Shown piece by piece: positions 26,583-34,929 of a DNA stretch of 64,000 bases; position 1 is the stretch's first letter; every line of letters starts with the position of its first letter. Origin of the DNA: Cocleimonas flava (lineage in GTDB: Bacteria > Pseudomonadota > Gammaproteobacteria > Thiotrichales > Thiotrichaceae); contig NZ_SMFQ01000002.1 in the NCBI RefSeq assembly GCF_004339015.1, positions 993,351-1,057,350 on the forward strand. Reading direction: 5' to 3'. A program made the translations under genes and the position numbers. The notes below the pieces were generated by a model, which was given only the letters and a program-made list of their open reading frames with translations, did no database searches and was not told the origin of the DNA.

Positions 26583-27482
26583 ATGGAAAAAATTCATCTT
26601 GAATTAACAGGCGTAAATATGGATTTTCCTACGCCTAATGGTTCGTTTAGAGCGTTAGAAAACGTCAATCTTAAGATCCAAAAAGGTGAGTTCGTCTCAA
26701 TCATTGGTCATTCGGGTTGTGGTAAATCGACCGTTTTAAATGTCATCGCTGGGCTTTATCAAGCAACCGCTGGTGGCGTGATTTTAAACGGTAAAGAAGT
26801 GACTGTTCCAGGGCCTGAGCGTGCGATGGTTTTTCAGAATCATTCATTATTACCCTGGTTAACAGCCTACGAAAATGTTGAGCTTGCCGTTAAAACTATT
26901 TTTAAAGGCAAAAAAAGCAAATCAGAAATGCGCGAATGGATTGAACACAATATGCAACTGGTGCATATGGAACATGCTCTGGATAAGCGTCCCGATGAAA
27001 TATCAGGCGGCATGAAGCAGCGCGTCGGTATCGCAAGAGCTTTAGCAATGGAACCTGAAGTTCTATTGCTGGATGAACCTTTTGGTGCCTTAGACGCCTT
27101 AACACGCGCGCACTTACAAGATTCAGTGATGGAAATACAGGCCGATCTTGGTAACACCATGATGATGGTTACTCATGATGTTGATGAGGCAGTACTTTTG
27201 TCTGATCGTATAGTGATGATGACAAATGGACCTGCAGCAACCGTTGGCGAAATACTCGAGGTTAATTTACCGCAGCCACGTGACAGAATTAAGGTGTCTG
27301 AGAGTACGCAGTACAACCATTGTCGTCATGAAGTATTGCGTTTCTTGTATGAGAGGCATGGAAAAAAAGCAGAAGAATTAACAGAAGATGAAACTATTGA
27401 CGAGACTGTTGTCGATAGTTCAGAAAAATCGCCCGTTGTTGATTTCAAAGAAAGTCAGCAACCAAAGAATAAAGTAGCTTAG
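26583..27482 (+). CDS. nrtD: Nitrate ABC transporter ATP-binding protein
   Basis: 299 aa. ATG at 26583 preceded by a strong AGGAGG; two extra upstream codons are possible from a TTG. Walker A GHSGCGKST near 41-49, signature SGGMKQRVGIARAL near 140-153, Walker B VLLLDEPFGALD, switch histidine MMVTHDVDEAV. The NrtD/SsuB class is recognised by the SGGMKQR form. A variable acidic C-terminus (ELTEDETIDETVVDSSEKS) extends beyond the fold. Only one ATPase gene is present, so it should form a homodimer. Confidence 0.92.
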   Translation: MEKIHLELTGVNMDFPTPNGSFRALENVNLKIQKGEFVSIIGHSGCGKSTVLNVIAGLYQATAGGVILNGKEVTVPGPERAMVFQNHSLLPWLTAYENVELAVKTIFKGKKSKSEMREWIEHNMQLVHMEHALDKRPDEISGGMKQRVGIARALAMEPEVLLLDEPFGALDALTRAHLQDSVMEIQADLGNTMMMVTHDVDEAVLLSDRIVMMTNGPAATVGEILEVNLPQPRDRIKVSESTQYNHCRHEVLRFLYERHGKKAEELTEDETIDETVVDSSEKSPVVDFKESQQPKNKVA

Positions 27483-27556
27483 CAACCAACTAGCTACAAA
27501 ATAATAATTACAATAAAGTGGACCGTCAGACTCTAGCGGGATCTGACTTGATGATC

Positions 27557-27640
27557 AGGAACGGAAGGTATTTATATTGGTTTGGTTTCTCCTCCTATGT
27601 AGCTTTTACCAAAATACCTTTTGTTCCTGATTTCTTTTTT
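27557..27640 (+). other. Long interrupted hairpin with U-run after nrtD
   Basis: AGGAACGGAAGGTATTT (27557-27573) pairs with AAATACCTTTTGTTCCT (27612-27628), 15 of 17 positions, and TTGGT/ACCAA extends it inward. After GATTTC comes TTTTTT at 27635-27640. It is far larger than a normal terminator; termination of nrtABD is the simplest reading, a leader element for the next gene another. Confidence 0.7.
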
Positions 27641-27693
27641 GTAAAAAATGTAGAGCAAGCCCTTCTTGAAAGATAACGAAACATAAAAAACAC

Positions 27694-27730
27694 TAAAAAA
27701 ACGCGTCAAAGTAGGGGGGTGGCTTTTATT
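27694..27730 (+). repeat. G6 repeat copy, G strand on +
   Basis: AAAAAAACGCGTCA, perfect core AAGTAGGGGGGTGGC, then TTTT. It ends only 34 nt before the start codon of the PDC-sensor gene at 27764, so it would lie in its leader if transcribed from nrtABD. Confidence 0.85.
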
Positions 27731-27763
27731 TAAACCGTAACTGAAGCGAAGGGGATTAATGCA

Positions 27764-28708
27764 ATGCATGCTCAACTCTTGGAAATAAACACTAAACGCA
27801 AAGATCGTTTAGGGGCGCAGTTAAAATTTAAATTGCTGGCAATCGCTATGGATTGCGCAAAGTTCTGGGAATACCCGGAAGAAATCGACCAATATCTGAT
27901 TCAGGCTGTGAGTAGAATTCCTCAATCAAAATTATTTTACGTGATTGATTTTCAAGGCTTACAGATAAGCTCTAATATTTTCCCAGACGGATCAACAAAA
28001 CGACATGCTCGCGGTCAGGATTTATCGAAGCGACCCTATACGCATAATATCCACAGTGAAAAAGGCTTTGCATTATCGCCAGTGTATTTAAGTAGTGTTG
28101 ATCATAAGCCCAGCATCACTGCGACCCACCCTGTGTTTCATGAAAACGGAAATTTATTAGGTTTTGTGGTCGCTGATTTTGACATTGATGACTTCCCTGA
28201 TAATGACCTTAAAGTGAATCAAGAACAGTCCTGGCGGCAAATAAAAGGTGATCCTGCTATTCGCAAGAACCTGTTTCAGCAAGAGCGTGTTATCAGTGCA
28301 ATGGACCAGAACCTGGATCAGGTGCATAAAATCATTACCAACTTAGTCTGCAATCGCGGGATTTTTCACGCGAAGCTGCATTATGGTAGTTCACGAGCAA
28401 CATTGTGGGCTTATGAGCGGCCTTACGAATATCAGTTACACGTTCTGGATGAGATTATTAATCCCGATGTGTGTCTTGCTTATCCGTCGCATCCATATCC
28501 TACGGAATCTACCGTACCTGAGCACCAGGTAAAAATGGTATTGGATAGGCTAAAGGATCTTAGAAATGCCGATGAAACGGTCTATTTACGCTCAGGATCC
28601 ATAAATGTGATCAATGGCATGGTAGGGCTCACGTTTTCTTGTGATGGCTCTCACTACATGACTGTTAAAGAGTTTCTAAGCAAAGCGGATAGTTTTTGGT
28701 TCGGCTAG
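27764..28708 (+). CDS. Stand-alone PDC/Cache sensor domain protein
   Basis: 314 aa, no signal peptide and no membrane segment. Residues about 60-145 resemble a PDC (Cache) sensor: KLFYVIDFQGLQISSN, then the recognisable RPYTHNI and ISPVYLSS-like FALSPVYLSS, and LGFVVADFDIDDFP. The second half (170-314) I do not recognise in detail. Cache domains are usually extracytoplasmic parts of receptors; a soluble one without kinase, cyclase or MCP output is unusual. Next to nitrate assimilation it might sense a nitrogen compound or redox state; this is inference only. Confidence 0.8.
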   Translation: MHAQLLEINTKRKDRLGAQLKFKLLAIAMDCAKFWEYPEEIDQYLIQAVSRIPQSKLFYVIDFQGLQISSNIFPDGSTKRHARGQDLSKRPYTHNIHSEKGFALSPVYLSSVDHKPSITATHPVFHENGNLLGFVVADFDIDDFPDNDLKVNQEQSWRQIKGDPAIRKNLFQQERVISAMDQNLDQVHKIITNLVCNRGIFHAKLHYGSSRATLWAYERPYEYQLHVLDEIINPDVCLAYPSHPYPTESTVPEHQVKMVLDRLKDLRNADETVYLRSGSINVINGMVGLTFSCDGSHYMTVKEFLSKADSFWFG

Positions 28709-28749
28709 CCTAAATTAATCTATTTCACCCTTTTGCCGTTTTTTAAATT

Positions 28750-28778
28750 GGCACCCCCCTACTTATAGGCAGTTTTTT
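28750..28778 (-). repeat. G6 repeat copy, G strand on -
   Basis: On the minus strand AAAAAACTGCCTAT then perfect AAGTAGGGGGGTGCC-like core (TGCC instead of TGRC). It overlaps the terminator at 28769-28802: the A-tract and CTGC end of the repeat provide one terminator arm. It lies between convergent genes. Confidence 0.85.
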
Positions 28779-28802
28779 GGTAACCCTTAAAACTGCTTTT
28801 TT
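28769..28802 (+). terminator. Intrinsic terminator after the PDC-sensor gene
   Basis: GCAGTTTT (28769-28776) pairs with AAAACTGC (28789-28796), followed by TTTTTT. Confidence 0.85.
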
Positions 28803-28956
28803 ATGCGTGCTTTCGGCTGGTTTTCTGTTTTTCCTCTATTGCTTCTCTGTCATCTCTTCATTTGATGGTGAATCAGTTTATCGCCGTATCTTCGGGGTAA
28901 AGTTAGCAGATGATCTTGATGATCTTGATGATTTTAGTGATGTTGAGTTGAGATAA
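28777..28956 (+). CDS. Possible 59-residue membrane peptide with DDL repeats (doubtful)
   Basis: An open frame from TTG 28777 (or GTG 28807) encodes one hydrophobic segment (FLCVLSAGFLFFLYCFSVI) and an acidic tail ADDLDDLDDFSDVELR. The tail comes from a 9-nt GATGATCTT repeat. There is no ribosome site, and the start overlaps a terminator. It has the look of a small membrane protein but may be chance. Confidence 0.25.
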   Translation: MVTLKTAFLCVLSAGFLFFLYCFSVISSFDGESVYRRIFGVKLADDLDDLDDFSDVELR

Positions 28957-29184
28957 ACAAAACATCCACCGCAAAATAAAGAAAAAAGTTGTTCAATCTA
29001 ACAAGTGGAGGGATCGTTTTTTTAGGAAAATGGTGACTGTTTCACATTAATTTAAAATTTTTTAAAAAAAAATATCAGCACTAAGATATTGATTATCCGA
29101 TAAATCTATTTTTAATCTTTCTATACAAGATAATTTTCTTATTTTATTTGGAACTAATCAGAAATGTTACCGTCAAATGTTTAT

Positions 29185-29290
29185 ATGGAGGGACTTTCCT
29201 TACCTTCATATTGGTTTCAGAGAGGCCATGGTTGATACACTTCAGCTGCGCATATCTTCTCCCCATGGCTAATCTGGGACCGTTTTTTTT
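29185..29290 (+). ncRNA. Candidate structured small RNA
   Basis: Nested stems: GGTTTCAGA (29213-29221) with TCTGGGACC (29273-29281), two G-U pairs; inside it GCCATGG (29225-29231) with CCATGGC (29263-29269) around a 31-nt loop. T8 follows at 29283-29290. No ORF ends nearby on +, so this is not a simple gene terminator. The 5' end is a guess. TGGAGGGA occurs at 29185 and also near 29003. The whole 697-nt gap 28709-29405 otherwise holds only the repeat, two terminators, the doubtful peptide and AT-rich sequence. Confidence 0.5.
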
Positions 29291-29337
29291 ACAATATTTT
29301 TATTTATAATAATTTCTTGTATAAAAATAACCCTCAT

Positions 29338-29370
29338 AAAAAAAGAGAGCCTAGGCTCTCTTTTTTTTTG
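29338..29370 (-). terminator. Terminator of glnK-amtB (bidirectional)
   Basis: AGAGAGCC/GGCTCTCT 8-bp stem with a two-base TA loop centre, flanked by an A7 tract on the left and a T9 run on the right. It terminates in either direction and lies 36 nt past the amtB stop. Confidence 0.88.
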
Positions 29371-29405
29371 TCTAATTAAAGACTGTTTTACTATTAAGTA
29401 CGTTC

Positions 29406-30689
29406 TTATTTACCAGTGAATTCTGGGTAAGCTTCCATACCACACTCACCAATATCAACACCTTCGTACTCTTCTTCTTCAGATACTCGAATACCCATAA
29501 TCATCTTGATAACCATCCAGACGATGAATGAAGTAACAAATACCCAGACAAAGATAGTGATAGCACCCATGATCTGACCAAAGAAGCTAGCGCCATCATT
29601 CGTTAGAGGTACAGCAAGTAGTCCCCAAAGACCAACAACACCGTGAACAGAAATCGCACCAACTGGATCATCTATCTTCATTTTATCAAGCGTGATGATT
29701 GAGAATACAACGATAAGACCACCGATACCGCCGATGATAGTAGCCATTAAAGGTGTAGGAGTAGAAGGCTCAGCAGTGATTGCTACAAGACCTGCTAATG
29801 CGCCGTTAAGTGCCATTGTTAAGTCAGCTTTACCGAACATTAAGCGTGCAACGATAAGTGCAACAATAACGCCACCAGCAGCAGCTGCATTTGTATTTAG
29901 GAATACCATTGCAACAGAGTTAGCATTTGCAACATCACCTAGCTTAAGTACAGAACCACCGTTAAATCCGAACCAACCCATCCAAAGAATGAATGTACCT
30001 AGTGTTGCTAAAGGTAAGTTAGAACCAGGGATTGGCGTGATCTTTCCGTCTTTACCGTATTTGCCTTTTCTTGCGCCGAGTAGAATAACACCCGATAACG
30101 CAGCAGCAGCACCAGCCATGTGAACGATACCAGAACCAGCGAAGTCAGAGAATCCGAAGTCATCGCCTAGGCTATACATACCGAATACTGATTTTCCGCC
30201 CCAAGTCCAAGAACCTTCCATTGGGTAGATGAAAGCAGTCATTACTACAGCGAATAGTAGGAAAGACCATAACTTCATACGCTCAGCAACTGCACCAGAA
30301 ACGATAGACATTGCAGTTGCAACGAAAACTACCTGGAAGAAGAAGTCAGATGCGTTTGAGTAAACAGATCCGCCATCAAATTTAGCTTCTGCAGATTCAG
30401 CTAATACCGCAGCCGTTAAACCTTCAGCTGTTTTAGCGCCATCTAAAGCAATATCTTTAAGGAACATACCGCCGTCATACATAATCTCGTAACCAACTAC
30501 TAAGTATGCAGTACAAGCGATAGCAAAAAGTGCGACGTTCTTGGTTAAAATTTCGGTTGTACTTTTCGATCGTACCAAACCTGCTTCTAGCATGGCAAAA
30601 CCCGCTGCCATCCACATTACTAATGCGCCACATACCAAGAAGTAAAAGGTATCTAACGCATACTGTAATTCAAATATATTATTTTCCAT
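29406..30689 (-). CDS. amtB: Ammonium transporter
   Basis: 427-aa inner-membrane ammonium channel of the Amt/Rh family, about eleven membrane segments, with no evident cleaved signal. Family motifs seen: MWMAAGFAMLEAGLVRSKS near 25-43, DFAGSGIVHMAGAAAALSG (first pore histidine context) near 180, WMGWFGFNGGS near 235, and DPVGAISVHGVVGLWG with the second pore histidine near 345. The end IRVSEEEEYEGVDIGECGMEAYPEF is the conserved GlnK-interacting tail. It follows glnK by 68 nt and shares its sigma-54 promoter. Confidence 0.96.
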   Translation of the reverse strand: MENNIFELQYALDTFYFLVCGALVMWMAAGFAMLEAGLVRSKSTTEILTKNVALFAIACTAYLVVGYEIMYDGGMFLKDIALDGAKTAEGLTAAVLAESAEAKFDGGSVYSNASDFFFQVVFVATAMSIVSGAVAERMKLWSFLLFAVVMTAFIYPMEGSWTWGGKSVFGMYSLGDDFGFSDFAGSGIVHMAGAAAALSGVILLGARKGKYGKDGKITPIPGSNLPLATLGTFILWMGWFGFNGGSVLKLGDVANANSVAMVFLNTNAAAAGGVIVALIVARLMFGKADLTMALNGALAGLVAITAEPSTPTPLMATIIGGIGGLIVVFSIITLDKMKIDDPVGAISVHGVVGLWGLLAVPLTNDGASFFGQIMGAITIFVWVFVTSFIVWMVIKMIMGIRVSEEEEYEGVDIGECGMEAYPEFTGK

Positions 30690-30757
30690 TGTGAAATACT
30701 CCTGTTTCGTATTCTAAATAATTTAATTAAAAGGACTCTTTATTAAGAGGCTTTTGT

Positions 30758-31135
<378 letters not shown>

Positions 31136-31147
31136 TTATGCGTACTT

Positions 31148-31163
31148 CGCAAAATACGTGCCA
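31148..31163 (-). promoter_or_regulatory. Sigma-54 promoter of glnK-amtB
   Basis: Minus strand TGGCACGTATTTTGCG, a very good -24/-12 element, 52 nt before the glnK ATG. Confidence 0.9.
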
Positions 31164-31236
31164 ACTTTAAAAAAGGCGCTATGGGTGTTATTCAGTGGGG
31201 CTTAGGGCAAGTAGAAGGAGGAAATTCGAGATAAAA

Positions 31237-31251
31237 GCACCAATAAGGTGC
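31237..31251. promoter_or_regulatory. NtrC-binding palindrome upstream of glnK
   Basis: GCACCAATAAGGTGC is a perfect GCACC-N5-GGTGC palindrome about 88 nt from the promoter centre. A further half-site GCACC is at 31268-31272. The gap 31097-31428 separates glnK from ntrB; I see no other gene in it. Confidence 0.82.
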
Positions 31252-31428
31252 ATTAGTATGATAAAAAGCACCATAATAGTTTCAGGGAGATAAATAACTG
31301 CGAGTTTTGTTTATTTAAGCCCTTTTAGAAGTTGGCTCAAAGATTGCATTGTTAATTTAAATTCAAGATTTTTGTTAATTACATTAATAACTCTCAGATA
31401 CATTACCTTTTAGTTTCAGGATAAAAAG

Positions 31429-32505
31429 TTGGCTAAAGATATACAGACTCAATTCTCACCAAATGAAATTAGCGACACTATTAGTATTGCGATAATCGTA
31501 TTAGATGAGTCATTGCGGGTTCGCCAAATGAATGCTGCTGCTGAAAATTTATTTGGTCAGTCTAGAGAGCGTATTATCGATAAATCATTTTCCGTGATAT
31601 TGCATGAAGACATCATGCGGGATCACCTTGATTTTGTGATTGAAAATGAAGAGCCACAAGCGGTTCGTGGTCGCTATTTAAAAGGTCAGCAAAAGAAAGA
31701 TATTATTGTTGATTGTGTTGCTACCCCGTTTATCAAAAATTCCAAGTTAAAAGGAATTGTACTCGAGCTGTATCGAACCGATTTTCAATTAAGAATCGCG
31801 CGTGAAGAGCAGTTATTAAGTCAGCAAGAAGCTACTCAAAGTTTAGTCAGGGGAATGGCACACGAAATTAAAAATCCTTTAGGGGGATTGCGTGGTGCTG
31901 CACAGCTACTCGATTCTGAGTTAGACAGTGAAGAGTTAAAAGAATACACCCGAATTATCATTTCTGAAGCAGACCGTTTGCAGAAATTAGTAGATCGACT
32001 ATTGGGCTCAAGACAGCCAACCAAAAATCAATGGATCAACATTCACGAAGTTTTGGAGCGGGTTCGCCGATTAGTTAAAGCGGATATACCTAAGGGTGTA
32101 AATTTACAATTTGATTACGACCCGAGTATTCCCGAGTTACAAGCAGATTTGGATAATTTGATTCAAATTGTTTTTAACATTGTAGGTAATGCCTTAAAAG
32201 CGGTCGGTGATTCAGGCAACATTTTATTTAGAACACGAATTCTCAGAAATTACGTCATCAATAACAAACAGTATCGGTTAGCCCTAAAACTGGAAGTCAT
32301 TGATGATGGTGGTGGCGTTCCGGAAAATATCCGTAACAAGCTATTCTTTCCCATGATCAGCGGTTCAGCCAATGGCACTGGGCTTGGTTTATCCATCGCC
32401 CAATCATTAGCGAATCGACATCATGGGGTGATTGAGTTTACATCGGAACCCGGCGAAACCTGTTTTACGCTGTTATTACCAATAGATAATTCAAAAGCAG
32501 ATTAA
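31429..32505 (+). CDS. glnL: Nitrogen regulation sensor kinase NtrB (GlnL)
   Basis: 358-aa cytoplasmic histidine kinase. An N-terminal PAS domain (ISIAIIVLDESLRVRQMNAA at about 18-38) is followed by the H-box RGMAHEIKNPLGGLRGAAQLL near 140-160, the N-box NIVGNALKAV and the G-boxes DDGGGVPENI and GTGLGLSIAQ. This is the NtrB layout: no membrane segment, H-box with KNPLGGLRGAAQ. It phosphorylates NtrC under PII control. TTG start after an AGGAT site. No sigma-54 site precedes it. Confidence 0.94.
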   Translation: MAKDIQTQFSPNEISDTISIAIIVLDESLRVRQMNAAAENLFGQSRERIIDKSFSVILHEDIMRDHLDFVIENEEPQAVRGRYLKGQQKKDIIVDCVATPFIKNSKLKGIVLELYRTDFQLRIAREEQLLSQQEATQSLVRGMAHEIKNPLGGLRGAAQLLDSELDSEELKEYTRIIISEADRLQKLVDRLLGSRQPTKNQWINIHEVLERVRRLVKADIPKGVNLQFDYDPSIPELQADLDNLIQIVFNIVGNALKAVGDSGNILFRTRILRNYVINNKQYRLALKLEVIDDGGGVPENIRNKLFFPMISGSANGTGLGLSIAQSLANRHHGVIEFTSEPGETCFTLLLPIDNSKAD

Positions 32506-32569
32506 TCCACAGTAGCAATACGTAGTTACATTGAAATAAAACTGAAATTTTTAAAAGAGGCGAGACAAA

Positions 32570-33982
32570 GTGCCAACAAGAAAACCAGAAAAATTATGGA
32601 TAGTAGATGACGACCAGTCCATTCGTTGGGTTTTACAAAAGGCGTTAGAAAAAGCGGGTATGGACGTTCGTGCTTACGAATTTGCCAGTGATTTAATCCG
32701 CGACTTAAACGATGCTGATGTGGAAAATCCTGAAGCCGTTATTTCAGATATACGCATGCCTGGCATGAGCGGTTTTGAGTTGATTAAAGAAATTCACAGC
32801 CTTTATCCAGATTTGCCTGTGATTATAATGACGGCGCATTCGGATATGGATAGTGCAATGTCCGCATACGAAAGTGGTGCTTTTGAATACTTGCCAAAGC
32901 CTTTTGATATCAACGAGGCCACTGAACTCGCCAGACGTGCTTGCTCGATCAACAAAGTTAAAAGTGGGCAAGTTGCAGAAAATGCACCGTTAGATTCACC
33001 ACAGGAAATTATTGGTCAGTCAGTAGCAATGCAGGAATTGTTCCGCTCGATAGGGCGACTCAGTAAAACCAGTATTTCAGTTTTGATCACGGGTGAGTCT
33101 GGAACCGGTAAAGAATTGGTGGCTAAAGCCTTGCATACCCACAGCCCCAGAGCGAATAGAACGTTTATCGCGATAAACACGGCTGCAATTCCTAAAGAGT
33201 TACTTGAATCAGAATTATTTGGGCATGAAAAAGGCTCATTCACCGGCGCACAAACACAGCGAATTGGGCGATTTGAACAGGCCGATGGCGGCACGTTATT
33301 TCTCGATGAAATAGGGGATATGCCAGCAGAATTACAAACACGTTTACTTCGTGTTTTAGCGGATGGCGAATTTTATCGAGTCGGTGGCACTAAAGCGATT
33401 AAAGTTGATGTGCGTGTAGTGGCGGCAACCCATCAAAACTTAGAAGAGCACGTAAAAAATGGCACATTTCGTGAGGATTTATTCCATCGTCTAAACGTTA
33501 TTCGATTGCAGATACCAGCATTAAGAGAGCGAGATGAAGATATCATCGTTCTATTGAATCACTTCCTGGCACAAGCCGCGATTGAACTGAACGCAGAGCA
33601 AAAGCGATTGAGCAATGAAGTCAGTGATTACCTGCAAACCTTAGAATGGCCGGGTAATGTTCGTCAGCTAGAAAATGTCAGTCGCTGGTTAACCGTAATG
33701 GCAACGGGCAGTGAAATTACCATGGAGGATTTACCGCAAGAATTAAAGCAAAGCGATGAGCAAAAGGCGAGCAACTGGGAAGCGTTGTTATTTCAAAATT
33801 TATTGCAAAGACTCAATCGTGGCGACACTCGAATTCTTGATGATGTTACCCCTAAATTTGAAACCATCGCATTGAATGCGGCATTACAAAAAACCGGTGG
33901 TAGAAAAAAAGATGCGGCTGAATTACTGGGTTGGGGTAGAAATACATTAACCAGAAAGTTAAAAGAACTGGATGCTTCTTAA
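32570..33982 (+). CDS. glnG: Nitrogen regulation response regulator NtrC (GlnG)
   Basis: 470-aa sigma-54 activator. Receiver domain with the acidic triad VDDDQS and phospho-acceptor Asp in AVISDIRMPGMSG near 61; AAA+ domain with Walker A GESGTGKE near 175, the sigma-54-contact loop GSFTGA near 222 and Walker B GGTLFLDEIGDM; C-terminal Fis-type HTH (GGRKKDAAELLGWGRNTLTR). GTG start after AGAGGCGAG. It should act at the sigma-54 promoters listed here for nirB, the PP2C gene, nasA, nrtA, glnK and the urease operon. Confidence 0.95.
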   Translation: MPTRKPEKLWIVDDDQSIRWVLQKALEKAGMDVRAYEFASDLIRDLNDADVENPEAVISDIRMPGMSGFELIKEIHSLYPDLPVIIMTAHSDMDSAMSAYESGAFEYLPKPFDINEATELARRACSINKVKSGQVAENAPLDSPQEIIGQSVAMQELFRSIGRLSKTSISVLITGESGTGKELVAKALHTHSPRANRTFIAINTAAIPKELLESELFGHEKGSFTGAQTQRIGRFEQADGGTLFLDEIGDMPAELQTRLLRVLADGEFYRVGGTKAIKVDVRVVAATHQNLEEHVKNGTFREDLFHRLNVIRLQIPALRERDEDIIVLLNHFLAQAAIELNAEQKRLSNEVSDYLQTLEWPGNVRQLENVSRWLTVMATGSEITMEDLPQELKQSDEQKASNWEALLFQNLLQRLNRGDTRILDDVTPKFETIALNAALQKTGGRKKDAAELLGWGRNTLTRKLKELDAS

Positions 33983-34053
33983 TTCTGTGAAAAATGATAA
34001 ATTTTGATATTATGCAGCGCTTATTTTTAACATCTTTAATGAGTCATTTAGTT

Positions 34054-34090
34054 AAAAAAGCCACCCCCCCACTTATAGCGCTATTTTTTG
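34054..34090 (-). repeat. G7 variant of the G6 repeat, G strand on -
   Basis: Minus strand AAAAAATAGCGCTAT then AAGTGGGGGGGTGGC and TTTTTT. It lies in the possible leader of the carboxylesterase gene and is readable in its frame if an upstream start were used. Confidence 0.8.
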
Positions 34091-34149
34091 CACAAGTTCT
34101 ATTTAGTACGTTATTGGGTTATTCAGGACATATAGGAAGCGTAGAAGCC

Positions 34150-34815
34150 ATGGAAAAATTACCAGCAGAAATCGTAAAAACCGCAGAAGAAACTGAATTC
34201 ACAGTCATCTGGATGCACGGCTTAGGCGCAGACGGAAATGATTTTGTGCCAGTGATTCCTGAATTACGTTTACCGGCTTCGCTAAAAGTTAAATTTATTT
34301 TCCCACACGCGCCATCACGACCAGTAACATTAAATAATGGCATGTCGATGCCAGCGTGGTATGACTTGCTGTCATTAGACAGAAGTAAAAATGCCAATGA
34401 AGATGATATCTTAACCACGGTCACATGGATCAATAAAATGATTGATGATGAAATTGAAAGTGGCACACCTTCAGAAAAAATTCTGCTAGCTGGCTTCTCG
34501 CAAGGTGGCGTAATAGCACTTCACACTGGTTTGCGTTATCCGAAGAAACTGGGTGGAATCATGGCACTTTCTACTTACATTCCGTTTGCCGACAACTTGC
34601 TGGGTGAAGTCCCAGACGTGCAAAAGGGCATGGCTATTTTTGCTGCTCACGGTCAACAAGATCCGGTGATTCCATTCGCTAGCTGGCAAGATTATGTGCC
34701 GCAATTAGAAGCCAAAGGTTTTGATGTTGAAGCACACTCCTATCAAATGGAGCATTCCGTGAATATGGAAGAAATTAACGATATTTCTGCCTGGTTACAA
34801 AAAACACTCAAATAA
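34150..34815 (+). CDS. Carboxylesterase/phospholipase family alpha/beta hydrolase
   Basis: 221 aa from the ATG at 34150 (MEKLPAEIVKTAEE), the usual start and size for this family. Catalytic triad visible: Ser in GFSQGG near 116, Asp in HGQQDPVIPF near 167, His in MEHSVNMEE near 200; the oxyanion motif is WMHGLGADGNDF near 21-32. Known relatives are broad esterases of short-chain esters or acyl-protein thioesterases. The frame continues upstream to 33994 through a G6 repeat and would give a hydrophobic N-terminus (see findings). An AGGAAG site precedes the chosen ATG. It stands behind ntrC but is probably unrelated to nitrogen control. Confidence 0.88.
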   Translation: MEKLPAEIVKTAEETEFTVIWMHGLGADGNDFVPVIPELRLPASLKVKFIFPHAPSRPVTLNNGMSMPAWYDLLSLDRSKNANEDDILTTVTWINKMIDDEIESGTPSEKILLAGFSQGGVIALHTGLRYPKKLGGIMALSTYIPFADNLLGEVPDVQKGMAIFAAHGQQDPVIPFASWQDYVPQLEAKGFDVEAHSYQMEHSVNMEEINDISAWLQKTLK

Positions 34816-34855
34816 ACGAAGTGGTTGTTTTTCTAACTGGTAACAAAATAAGGAA

Positions 34856-34890
34856 TAAAAAGTGCCCCAAAGGTGGGGGGTGGCTTTTTC
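34856..34890 (+). repeat. G6 repeat copy between convergent genes
   Basis: AAAAAGTGCCCCA, then AAGGTGGGGGGTGGC and TTTTTC. On + RNA the GCCCC can pair with GG-U-GGC, with A- and U-tracts outside, so here the copy could terminate the esterase gene. Confidence 0.8.
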
Positions 34891-34929
34891 ATCGAATAGA
34901 ACCTTGATTTACTGTTATTAGACAAGTGA

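Noticed and set aside
28985-29010. CsrB/RsmZ-type RNA across 28985-29290
   Set aside because: There are GGA motifs but too few in clear hairpin loops to claim the family; only the 3' structured part is listed.
29692-30123. Open frame of 143 codons on + opposite amtB
   Set aside because: It is the antisense shadow of a conserved membrane-protein gene, with low-complexity composition and no ribosome site.
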